This document shows positions 34,615 through 42,494 of a DNA stretch of 51,300 nt, in pieces. The notes under the pieces were generated by a model that worked only from the letters and a program-made list of their open reading frames with translations, was not told where the DNA came from and did no database searches. The translations under genes and the position numbers were made by a program. Position 1 is the first letter of the stretch, and every line of letters begins with the position of its first letter. The DNA lies in assembly GCA_016871755.1 (NCBI GenBank), contig VHCJ01000021.1, positions 1 through 51,300 on the forward strand, read 5' to 3'. Origin of the DNA: Verrucomicrobiota bacterium. Lineage in GTDB: Bacteria; Verrucomicrobiota; Verrucomicrobiia; Opitutales; Opitutaceae.

Positions 34615-36075
34615 ATGTCCTGCCATCGCTACGAATCCCTGCACACCCGGCGCGACTTCCTCGCCAAGACCGGTCTCGGTCTCGGCACCGCCGCCCTCGC
34701 CCAGCTGCTCGGTCGCGACGCCTTCGCCGCCCTCCCCACCGCACCGTCCCCGCTCACCGGAGGACTCCCGGGGCTGCCCCATTTCGCGCCCACCGCCAAG
34801 CGCGTGATCTGCCTGTTCCAGTCCGGCGGCCCTTCCCACCTCGACCTCTTCGACGACAAGCCGGTGCTCCGCCAGCGGTTCAACGAGGATCTCCCCGACT
34901 CCGTGCGCCGCGGCCAGCGCATCACCGGCATGGTCGCGTCGCAGTCCCGCCTCGCCGTCCAGCCCAGCCGCTTCGCCTTCCAGCCCGGCGGACGCAGCGG
35001 GACGATGATCAGCGACCTGCTCCCGTACACGCGCGGGATCGTCGACGACATCTGCCTCGTACGCTCGATGCACACCGAGGCGATCAACCACGATCCCGCG
35101 ATCACGTTCTTCCAGAGCGGCAGCCAGCAGCCGGGCCGGCCGAGCATGGGCGCGTGGATCGACTACGGTCTTGGACGCCTCAGCGACAACCTGCCGTCGT
35201 TCGTCGTCTTCGTCTCCGTCAACAAGAAGGCCGCCGGCCAGGGCCTCCTTTCCCGCCTGTGGGGCAGCGGCTTCCTGCCGAGCCGGCACCAAGGCGTGCA
35301 ATTCCGCGGCGCCGGCGAACCGGTGCTCTACCTCGGTGACGCGCCCGGAATTTCCCGCGAGCGCCGCCGTCTCTTCCTCGACGGGGTCGCCGAACTCAAC
35401 CGCCACCACCTCGAGGCCAGCGGCGATCCCGAGATCGAGACCCGCATCGCCCAGTACGAGATGGCCTACCGCATGCAGCGCAGCGTGCCGGACTTGATGG
35501 ACCTCTCCGGCGAATCCGCCGCCACGCTCGGCAGCTACGGACCCGACGTGAACGAGCCGGGCTCCTTCGCCCGGAACTGCCTCCTCGCCCGCCGCCTCGC
35601 CGAACGCGGCGTCCGCTTCGTCCAGCTCTACCATCGCGACTGGGATCACCACGGCTCGCTGAACGACCGGCTCCCCGACCTCGCCCGCGATGTCGACCAA
35701 GCCAGCGCCGCCCTCGTGAAGGACCTCAAGCAGCGCGGCATGCTCGACGAAACCCTCGTGATCTGGGGCGGTGAATTCGGCCGCACGCCCTACGCCCAGG
35801 GCGAGGCCAGCCTCGAGAAGTACGGCCGCGACCACCACGGGCGCGCCTTCTCCCTCTGGATGGCCGGCGGCGGCATCAAGTCCGGCATCACCCACGGGTC
35901 CACCGACGACTTCGGCTTCAACGTCGCCGAAAAGCCCGTCCACATCCACGATCTCCAGGCGACGATCCTTCACTGCCTCGGCATCGATCACACCCGCCTG
36001 ACCTTCCGTTTCCAAGGCCGCCAGTACCGCCTCACCGACGTCCACGGCGAGGTCGTCCAGCCTTTGCTGGTGTGA
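34615..36075 (+). CDS. DUF1501 Tat-exported protein, partner of copy 1
   Basis: A 486-residue DUF1501 protein with a twin-arginine signal (HTRRDFLAKTGLGLG, 10-24). Family blocks: RVICLFQSGGPSHLDLFDDKP (63-83), IVDDICLVRSMHTEAINHDPA, GMLDETLVIWGGEFGRTPYAQ, YGRDHHGRAFSLWMAGGGIKSG and the HDLQATILHCLGIDH C-terminus. The fold belongs to the alkaline phosphatase / sulfatase superfamily. It begins 29 bases after the DUF1553 gene and is surely co-transcribed. Unlike the DUF1501 at 16458 it has the GGEFGRTPYAQ form usual with DUF1549/1553 partners. Confidence 0.92.
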   Translation: MSCHRYESLHTRRDFLAKTGLGLGTAALAQLLGRDAFAALPTAPSPLTGGLPGLPHFAPTAKRVICLFQSGGPSHLDLFDDKPVLRQRFNEDLPDSVRRGQRITGMVASQSRLAVQPSRFAFQPGGRSGTMISDLLPYTRGIVDDICLVRSMHTEAINHDPAITFFQSGSQQPGRPSMGAWIDYGLGRLSDNLPSFVVFVSVNKKAAGQGLLSRLWGSGFLPSRHQGVQFRGAGEPVLYLGDAPGISRERRRLFLDGVAELNRHHLEASGDPEIETRIAQYEMAYRMQRSVPDLMDLSGESAATLGSYGPDVNEPGSFARNCLLARRLAERGVRFVQLYHRDWDHHGSLNDRLPDLARDVDQASAALVKDLKQRGMLDETLVIWGGEFGRTPYAQGEASLEKYGRDHHGRAFSLWMAGGGIKSGITHGSTDDFGFNVAEKPVHIHDLQATILHCLGIDHTRLTFRFQGRQYRLTDVHGEVVQPLLV

Positions 36076-36079
36076 CCAC

Positions 36080-36099
36080 CCGGCGACGACCGTCGCCGG
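36080..36099 (+). terminator. Hairpin between the two DUF1549/1501 pairs
   Basis: CCGGCGAC / GTCGCCGG, an 8-bp perfect stem with a four-base loop, lies 4 bases after the DUF1501 stop. No T-run follows. It may separate the two pairs into two transcription units, leaving 183 bases before the next start. Confidence 0.5.
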
Positions 36100-36282
36100 A
36101 GCGGAACGCCGCCTGACGCCGCTGGGTGCAGCCCGGCGCGGTGCCTCGACGCAATCTGGGAAGGCGAAGCCGCGTGGAACCATCCAAGCGCCCTTGCCTC
36201 CTCAAGCCTTCGGGGCGACCCTCGACGGCTGCCCGGCCGCGTTGATCCGCCCCTCCCCGTCCGCCCGTCCTTTTTCTCCGCC

Positions 36283-39200
36283 GTGTCGTCCCTCCTCCGC
36301 TTGCTCCGCCCCCTCGCGCGCCCCCCGCTCGCCCTGCTCGGCCTCGCTGCCCTCGGATGGGTCACCGCGCCGGCTGCCGCCCCCACGCCCACCGCCGGTC
36401 CCGCGCCCGAGACGGCCGGGTCGGCCGCGGCCGCCCTGCCCACGGCCCCGCTGTCGTTCAACGATCACGTCCAGCCCATCCTCTCCGAAAACTGCTACCA
36501 CTGCCACGGCCCGGATTCGAGCACGCGCGAGGCCCGGCTGCGGCTCGACCGCCGCGACGATGCGATCACGGCCCGTGGCGACTACGACCCCGCCATCATC
36601 CCGGGCAATCCCGCCGCCAGCCCCCTCATCGAGCGGATTCTCAGCACCGACCCGGAGGAGCAGATGCCCCCGCCGGAGACGCACAAGACGCTCAAGCCGC
36701 ACGAGGTCGAAATCCTCCGGCGCTGGATCGCGGAGGGCGCCGCCTACCAGCCACACTGGTCGCTCATCGCCCCCACCCGCCCCGCCGTTCCCGCCGCCGG
36801 CCGGGGCTGGGCCCGGTCATCGATCGATGCCTTCATCGCCGCGCGTCTCGAGCGGGAAGGTCTGCAGCCAAGCGCCCCGGAATCCCCCGCCCGCCTCCTC
36901 CGCCGCGTCACGCTCGACCTCACCGGCCTGCCGCCGACCCCGGACGAGCTCGCCGCCTTCCTCGCGGATCCATCCGAGTCCGCCTACACCCGCGCGGTCG
37001 ACCGCCTCCTCGCCAGCGATGCCCACGCCGAGCACATGGCCCGGCAGTGGCTCGACGCCGCCCGCTACGCCGACACGCACGGCATCCACATCGACAACTA
37101 CCGCTCGATCTGGCCGTACCGCGACTGGGTGATCAGCGCCTACAAACAGAACCTCCCGTTCGACCAATTCTCCATCGAGCAGCTCGCCGGCGACCTGCTC
37201 CCGGAGCCCACCCTCGAGCAACGCGTCGCCACCGGTTTCAACCGCTGCCTGCCGACCACGAGCGAGGGCGGCGCGATCGAGGCGGAGTACGAGGCCATCT
37301 ACGCCAAGGACCGCGTGGAGACGCTCTCCACCGTCTGGCTCGGGCTGACCACAAGCTGCGCCGCCTGCCACGATCACAAGTTCGATCCGATCAGCATGCG
37401 CGACTTCTACTCCCTCGCGGCATTCTTCCGGAACAACACCATGCCGGTGATGGACGGGAACGTCGCGGAGACCCATCCCAACGTCTTCGTCCCCGTCCCC
37501 GAGGATCGCGCCGCGTGGGCCCAGCTGGCCCGCGAAATCGACGGCCTCGAACGCGCCCTCGCCGAACGCCGCACCGCCGGCGAGACCGACTTCGCCCGCT
37601 GGGTCGCCGGGGCCACCGTCACCGCTCTCCGCCCCGCCCCGCTCGACCACCGCACCGCAATTCATCTTCCGCTCGACGGCTCCGACGGTCCCAACCCGCT
37701 CGCCCGCTTCGCCGGCCGGCCGGAAAACGGCGGCGCCACCGCCCCGGCCGCATTGACTCCCGCCGCCACCCCCGCAGCCGGGCCGTTTGGCCCGGCCACC
37801 CGCATCGACGGCCGGAGCCTCCCGCTCGGCCGCGAACTGCCGATGCTCCAGTCCTCCCAGTTCTCCGTGCGCTTCCTCATCCGCGTCGACGGCGCGCCCT
37901 CCGGGACCCTCCTCTCCGCGCGCACCGAGGACGACGCCGCGCCCGGCTGGGAGATCTTCCTCGAGGACGGCAAGCCCGCCCTTTTCATTTCCGAGGGTAA
38001 CGGCGAGCCCGCGATCCGGACCGTCAACGCGAACCCCCTCAAGCCGGGCGAGTGGCACGAGATGCTCTTCGTCTTCGACGGCACCGGGAGTCACTTCCGC
38101 CTCGGTCACCTGCACGTCAGCGGCTACAAACTGATCGATACGGGGGTCCTGCGCATGTTCCGCAGCGACATCCGGCCCGCCGCCGGCCTGCGGCTTGGCG
38201 GACGGCAGGTCCGCGCCGGCACCGACGAGAACCTCCTCAAGAGCGGGGCCGTCTGGCTGCAGGACTTCCGCCAGCTCGATCGCGTCTTCTCCCACGAGGA
38301 CGCCATGCTGGAGTCGCGCGGCATCGTCTCCGCCCTCACCAGCCTCCAGAAGCCCGCCGACCAGCGGCAGAAGGATGACCTGAAGCCGCTGCGCGAGCAC
38401 TTCTTCTCCGCCATCGACCCGGTCTCCCGCGGGTTGATCACGGCGACGGAGCAACTCCGCGCGCAAGGGCGCCCGATGCGCGACCGCGGGGCCGTCAGTC
38501 TGGTGATGGTCGAAAAGTCCGACTCCACGCCCCACGCCCACCTCCTCAAGCGCGGCGAATACAGCCAGCCCGGTGAACGGGTCGAGGCCAACACGCCCGA
38601 GGCCCTGCCACCGCTTCCCACCGGCACCGCGGCCAACCGCCTCGCCCTCGCCCGCTGGCTCTTCCAACCCGACCACCCGCTCACCGCCCGCGTCACCGTC
38701 AACCGCACGTGGCAGCAGCTCTTCGGCACCGGGCTCGTCGAGTCCGCCGGCGACTTCGGCATCACCGGCGCGCGTCCCTCCCACCCGGATCTGCTCGACT
38801 GGCTCGCCGTCGACTTCCGCGAGAGCGGCTGGGACCACCGCCGGCTGCTCCGCCAGTTGGTCACGACGGCCACCTACCGGCAATCCGCCGCGGTCTCCCC
38901 GGCCCTGCTCGAACGCGATCCCGCCAACCGACTCCTCGCCCGCGGGCCGCGCCACCGCCTCGATGCCGAGGTGCTCCGCGATCAGGCGCTCGCGGCCTCC
39001 CACTTGCTCTCCCGGCGGATCGGCGGCCGCCCGGTCAAGCCGTACCAGCCCGACTCGATCTGGGAGGAGGTCGCGATGAAGGAATCGACCACGCGCTTCT
39101 ACCAGCGCCACCAGGGCGAGGCGCTGTATCGGCGCTCCCTCTACACGTTCTGGAAACGCACCGCCCCGCACCCGTCCATGGAAATCCTCAACGCCCCGAG

Positions 39201-39579
39201 CCGCAGACGACGGTGCGTGCGGCGCGACCGCACCAACACGCCGCTGCAGGCGTTGGTCGTGCAGAACGACCCGATCTTCGTCGAGTCGTCGCGCCAGCTC
39301 GCCGCCGCCGCGCTCCGTGCGGCCGAGACGTTCGACGGCCGGCTCGACTTCATCACGCTGCGCCTGCTCGGCCGCCCGCTCGCCACGGAAGAGCGCGGGG
39401 TCGTGCAGGGATTCGTCACCTCCGCCCGCGAAACCTACCGCGCCAAGCCCGCGCTGGCCGCCGACCTGCTCCGCGTCGGCGACTCCCCCGCCGATCCGTC
39501 CCTGCCCCCGGTCGAACTTGCCGCCTGGGTCCTCGCCGCCAGCCAGATCATGAATCTCGACGAGTCGCTCACCAAGTAG
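36283..39579 (+). CDS. PSCyt1-DUF1549-LamG-like-DUF1553 exported protein, copy 2
   Basis: A 1098-residue paralogue of the protein at 31385. Signal or anchor segment about 14-33; PSCyt1 with CYHCH (71-75); DUF1549 (about 180-385, YADTHGIHIDNYRSIWPYRD) with the second haem-type motif CAACHDHKFDP (about 366); a LamG-like insert (about 515-665, QFSVRFLIRVDGAP) that has diverged far more than the flanking domains; DUF1553 (about 780-1060). It starts with GTG at 36283 after a C-rich tract. The tandem arrangement with copy 1 suggests duplication followed by specialisation, probably towards different ligands. Confidence 0.9.
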   Translation: MSSLLRLLRPLARPPLALLGLAALGWVTAPAAAPTPTAGPAPETAGSAAAALPTAPLSFNDHVQPILSENCYHCHGPDSSTREARLRLDRRDDAITARGDYDPAIIPGNPAASPLIERILSTDPEEQMPPPETHKTLKPHEVEILRRWIAEGAAYQPHWSLIAPTRPAVPAAGRGWARSSIDAFIAARLEREGLQPSAPESPARLLRRVTLDLTGLPPTPDELAAFLADPSESAYTRAVDRLLASDAHAEHMARQWLDAARYADTHGIHIDNYRSIWPYRDWVISAYKQNLPFDQFSIEQLAGDLLPEPTLEQRVATGFNRCLPTTSEGGAIEAEYEAIYAKDRVETLSTVWLGLTTSCAACHDHKFDPISMRDFYSLAAFFRNNTMPVMDGNVAETHPNVFVPVPEDRAAWAQLAREIDGLERALAERRTAGETDFARWVAGATVTALRPAPLDHRTAIHLPLDGSDGPNPLARFAGRPENGGATAPAALTPAATPAAGPFGPATRIDGRSLPLGRELPMLQSSQFSVRFLIRVDGAPSGTLLSARTEDDAAPGWEIFLEDGKPALFISEGNGEPAIRTVNANPLKPGEWHEMLFVFDGTGSHFRLGHLHVSGYKLIDTGVLRMFRSDIRPAAGLRLGGRQVRAGTDENLLKSGAVWLQDFRQLDRVFSHEDAMLESRGIVSALTSLQKPADQRQKDDLKPLREHFFSAIDPVSRGLITATEQLRAQGRPMRDRGAVSLVMVEKSDSTPHAHLLKRGEYSQPGERVEANTPEALPPLPTGTAANRLALARWLFQPDHPLTARVTVNRTWQQLFGTGLVESAGDFGITGARPSHPDLLDWLAVDFRESGWDHRRLLRQLVTTATYRQSAAVSPALLERDPANRLLARGPRHRLDAEVLRDQALAASHLLSRRIGGRPVKPYQPDSIWEEVAMKESTTRFYQRHQGEALYRRSLYTFWKRTAPHPSMEILNAPSRRRRCVRRDRTNTPLQALVVQNDPIFVESSRQLAAAALRAAETFDGRLDFITLRLLGRPLATEERGVVQGFVTSARETYRAKPALAADLLRVGDSPADPSLPPVELAAWVLAASQIMNLDESLTK

Positions 39580-39644
39580 GCTCCACCGCCCTTCGTCCCG
39601 CCCCCGTTCGCACTCGCCCTCCCTCCTCCGATCCCCGCCCCGCC

Positions 39645-41129
39645 ATGAGTTCCATCCATCCCGAGTGGCGTTCCGCCGTCGACACCTACAACAACGCCCT
39701 CACGCGCCGACAGTTCTTCCGGCGCAGCGGTACCGGCCTCGGCGTCGCCGCCCTCGGCGCCCTCCTCGGCGAACGGCTCGCGGGCGCCGCCGCCCCGGAC
39801 GGCAAGGCGGACCCGCTCTGGCGCATCGCCCCGCGCGCCAAGCGCGCCATCTACATCTCGCTCATCGGCGCACCGTCGCAGCTCGATCTCTTCGACTACA
39901 AGCCGGCGCTCCGCCCGCGGTTCAAGGAAGACCTCAAGGGCTGGCTCTCCGCCCAGGGCGAGCGGCTCACCGGCATGACCTCCGGACAGGCGCAGTTCCC
40001 CCTCGCCCCGAGCATCTACAAGTTCAGCCAGCACGGTCGCGGCGGCGCCTGGATCAGCGAACTGCTGCCGTGGCACGGCAAGATGGCCGACGATCTCTGC
40101 ATCATCCGGTCGATGCAGACCGACGCGATCAATCACGAGCCCGCCAACCAACTCATCTACACGGGATCGATGCAGAACGGGAAGGCATCCATGGGATCAT
40201 GGCTGTCCTACGGGCTCGGTTCGCTGAATCAGGATCTGCCTTCGTTCGTCGTCCTCCACGCCCGGCATTCCAGCCCGACGGCCAACGTGCAGGCCATTTC
40301 CGCCCGGCTCTGGGGCGCGGGCTTCCTGCCGGGCCAGCACGCCGGCGTCGCCTTCCGCAACGGCGCCGATCCGGTGCTCTACCTCAGCGACGCCCCGGGC
40401 ATCCCGCGCGAACTGCGTCGCAGCATGCTCGATGGGCTCGAGCAGCTCAATCGCCGGAGCTACGAGCAACTGGGCGATCCCGACATCCAGACGCGCACCC
40501 AGCAGTACGAAATGGCCTTCCGCATGCAGGCCAGCGTGCCCGATCTGGCCAACCTGTCCGGCGAATCCGCCGCGACGTTCGATCTGTACGGCCCCGACTC
40601 CCGCACCCCCGGCACCTTCGCCAGTTCCGCGCTCATGGCCCGCCGTCTCGCCGAGCGGGGCGTGCGCTTCGTCCAGATCTTCCACCGCGGCTGGGACCAG
40701 CACGGCTCCCTGCCCCGCGATCTCTCCTCCCAGTGCCGCGATGTCGACCAGGCGTGCTACGGGTTGATCCAAGACTTGAAGCAACGCGGCATGCTCGACG
40801 ACACCCTGGTGATCTGGGGCGGGGAATTCGGCCGCACCGTCTACTGCCAGGGCACGCTCACCGAAACCAACTACGGGCGCGACCACCACCCGCGCTGCTT
40901 CACGATCTGGATGGCCGGCGGCGGCATCCGTCCGGGCATGGTTCACGGCGAGACCGACGAAATGTCCTACAACGTGGTCCGCGATCCGGTCCACGTCCGC
41001 GATCTCCACGCCACGATCCTCCACCAGATGGGCCTCCACCCGGAACGGCTGTCGTTCAAATTCCAGGGCCTCGACCAGCGTCTCACCGGTGTGGTCCCCG
41101 CCAAGGTCGTCGAGCCGATCCTCGCGTAG
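39645..41129 (+). CDS. DUF1501 Tat-exported protein, partner of copy 2
   Basis: A 494-residue DUF1501 protein. Twin-arginine signal LTRRQFFRRSGTGLG (about 20-34); AIYISLIGAPSQLDLFDYKP (68-87) replaces the usual SGGPSHLDLFDxKP, so Gly-Gly-Pro-Ser-His has become Gly-Ala-Pro-Ser-Gln. LVIWGGEFGRTVYCQG and YGRDHHPRCFTIWMAGGGI are kept. The lost His may affect metal binding if that site works as in alkaline phosphatase relatives (inference). It lies 65 bases after copy 2. Confidence 0.92.
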   Translation: MSSIHPEWRSAVDTYNNALTRRQFFRRSGTGLGVAALGALLGERLAGAAAPDGKADPLWRIAPRAKRAIYISLIGAPSQLDLFDYKPALRPRFKEDLKGWLSAQGERLTGMTSGQAQFPLAPSIYKFSQHGRGGAWISELLPWHGKMADDLCIIRSMQTDAINHEPANQLIYTGSMQNGKASMGSWLSYGLGSLNQDLPSFVVLHARHSSPTANVQAISARLWGAGFLPGQHAGVAFRNGADPVLYLSDAPGIPRELRRSMLDGLEQLNRRSYEQLGDPDIQTRTQQYEMAFRMQASVPDLANLSGESAATFDLYGPDSRTPGTFASSALMARRLAERGVRFVQIFHRGWDQHGSLPRDLSSQCRDVDQACYGLIQDLKQRGMLDDTLVIWGGEFGRTVYCQGTLTETNYGRDHHPRCFTIWMAGGGIRPGMVHGETDEMSYNVVRDPVHVRDLHATILHQMGLHPERLSFKFQGLDQRLTGVVPAKVVEPILA

Positions 41130-41132
41130 GCC

Positions 41133-41154
41133 CGATTCCCGCCGTCGGGAATCG
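41133..41154. terminator. Bidirectional hairpin, DUF1501 / NagA-like
   Basis: A perfect 9-bp stem CGATTCCCG / CGGGAATCG with loop CCGT lies between convergent genes, 3 bases after the DUF1501 stop. No T-run. Confidence 0.6.
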
Positions 41155-41198
41155 CCCCGCTCGCCTCAAGCCTCGCGGCCGCGATCCGCGCCGGTGCC

Positions 41199-42155
41199 TC
41201 AGGCCGGGAAGCCAAGGAAGCGCGCCACCCGCGACCCGCACGCTGCCTCGGCCGCCGCACGGGTCCAGCCGAGGTGCGTCTCCAAGTTCGTCACCGCCTC
41301 ATCGAGCGTGAGCGCGGATCCGGCGAAGGAACGCGTCTCTCCAGGCTGCCGGACGACACGGTCCTCACCGACGTCCAGCTCCATCCCGGCAAGGCGGTAA
41401 CGCCCGGGCCGCGCCCCGGCCGCCGACATGCAGTCGGTCGTAAAGAGGACCTTCGCCCGGGGTTTCGCCCGCACGAAGTTCCGCAGCACGTTCCACGGGA
41501 GATGGATCCCGTCCGGGATGAAGGTGGCGTACAGCGCGTCGCGCGCGAGCAGGCGCTGGATCACGTTGTCGTGGCGGTGCAGGATCTGCGGCACGCCGTT
41601 GCCGAGGTGCGTGCAGAGCGAGAGGCCGGCCGCGATCGCTTCATCCAGCGCCGCATCCCCGACGTTCGAGTGCCCCACCGCCACGCGCACGCCGCGGCGC
41701 ACGAGTTCACCGATGAATTCCGGCGCACCACGCAACTCCGGCGCCAGCGTGACGAGGCGTACGTTCCCCCCCGAGGCCGCCCAGAGGCGCTCCCACTCAG
41801 CCCGCTGCGGGGGACGCATCCACCGCGGGTCATGCGCCCCGGCGAACCCGGGCTCCGCGAGGAGGTACGGTCCTTCCAAGTGGTAACCGACGATCGTGCG
41901 CGCGATCTCCGGGTCCTTCCGGCGGTGCGCCTCGATGACCTCCAGCTTCCGGCACATCCGGTCCACGTCGTCCGTGATCAGCGTGAGAAGGATGCGGTCC
42001 ATCCCATGCCGCCGCAACGCCCGCACCGCCGCCCGAATCTCCGGCCGCGTCAGCGCCTCGGCTTGAAAATCCACCCCCGCGAATCCGTTGACCTGCAGGT
42101 CGAAGAGTCCGCCGGGCGGCGGACGCGGGGAGCGGGGTCGCGCAGCGCGGGTCAT
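41199..42155 (-). CDS. NagA-like amidohydrolase lacking the N-terminal domain
   Basis: A 318-residue amidohydrolase related to N-acetylglucosamine-6-phosphate deacetylase. Blocks: GLFDLQVNGFAGVDF (16-30; the HxH of the canonical enzyme is absent, as in many NagA proteins with DLQxNG), GYHLEGPYLLAEPG with metal Glu (about 94), RVAVGHSNVGDAALDEAI, CTHLGNGVPQ, PDGIHLPW and the catalytic Asp in LFTTDCMSAAG (about 243). The small beta-sandwich normally formed by N- and C-terminal segments is missing at the N-terminus, so the enzyme is 60-70 residues short. Specificity may differ from the full-length nagA at 30013. Confidence 0.82.
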   Translation of the reverse strand: MTRAARPRSPRPPPGGLFDLQVNGFAGVDFQAEALTRPEIRAAVRALRRHGMDRILLTLITDDVDRMCRKLEVIEAHRRKDPEIARTIVGYHLEGPYLLAEPGFAGAHDPRWMRPPQRAEWERLWAASGGNVRLVTLAPELRGAPEFIGELVRRGVRVAVGHSNVGDAALDEAIAAGLSLCTHLGNGVPQILHRHDNVIQRLLARDALYATFIPDGIHLPWNVLRNFVRAKPRAKVLFTTDCMSAAGARPGRYRLAGMELDVGEDRVVRQPGETRSFAGSALTLDEAVTNLETHLGWTRAAAEAACGSRVARFLGFPA

Positions 42156-42494
42156 GGTCCAAGGCTAAGCGGCCCGCCCAACCGGCGTCCACCCCGGAGC
42201 GAGGCGCAGCCCCCAAGCTCACGCTCCCACCGACGCCAGCGACAGCGACGGTGAAGCGACGAGCACCCGATCACCCGAGGCCCCCAAGGTCGCGCCCCCA
42301 CCGACGTCGGCTACCGCGACGGCCCGCGCGCGGAGCGAAGGCGATCCGGGAGACGGCACCCCGGCTCATCCCACCACTGACGTCCGGGCGGCGATCGGTT
42401 CCTCCGCGAAGGAATCCCGCGCGGCGCGGATCGCGACGGCACCGCAGCACGTACCCGGTGCGTTCCGCTGGCCCGCGCGGCGCGGATCAGGCCC
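42156..42494. repeat. Intergenic region with degenerate direct repeats
   Basis: 339 bases without a supported gene. A 43-bp unit at 42209-42251 recurs at 42280-42322 (36 of 43 identical, period 71), and the 17-mer CCCGCGCGGCGCGGATC occurs at 42416-42432 and 42472-42488. GCGACGG recurs within and next to these units. It looks like a decaying dispersed-repeat cluster downstream of the propeller gene and upstream of the NagA-like gene. Confidence 0.55.
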
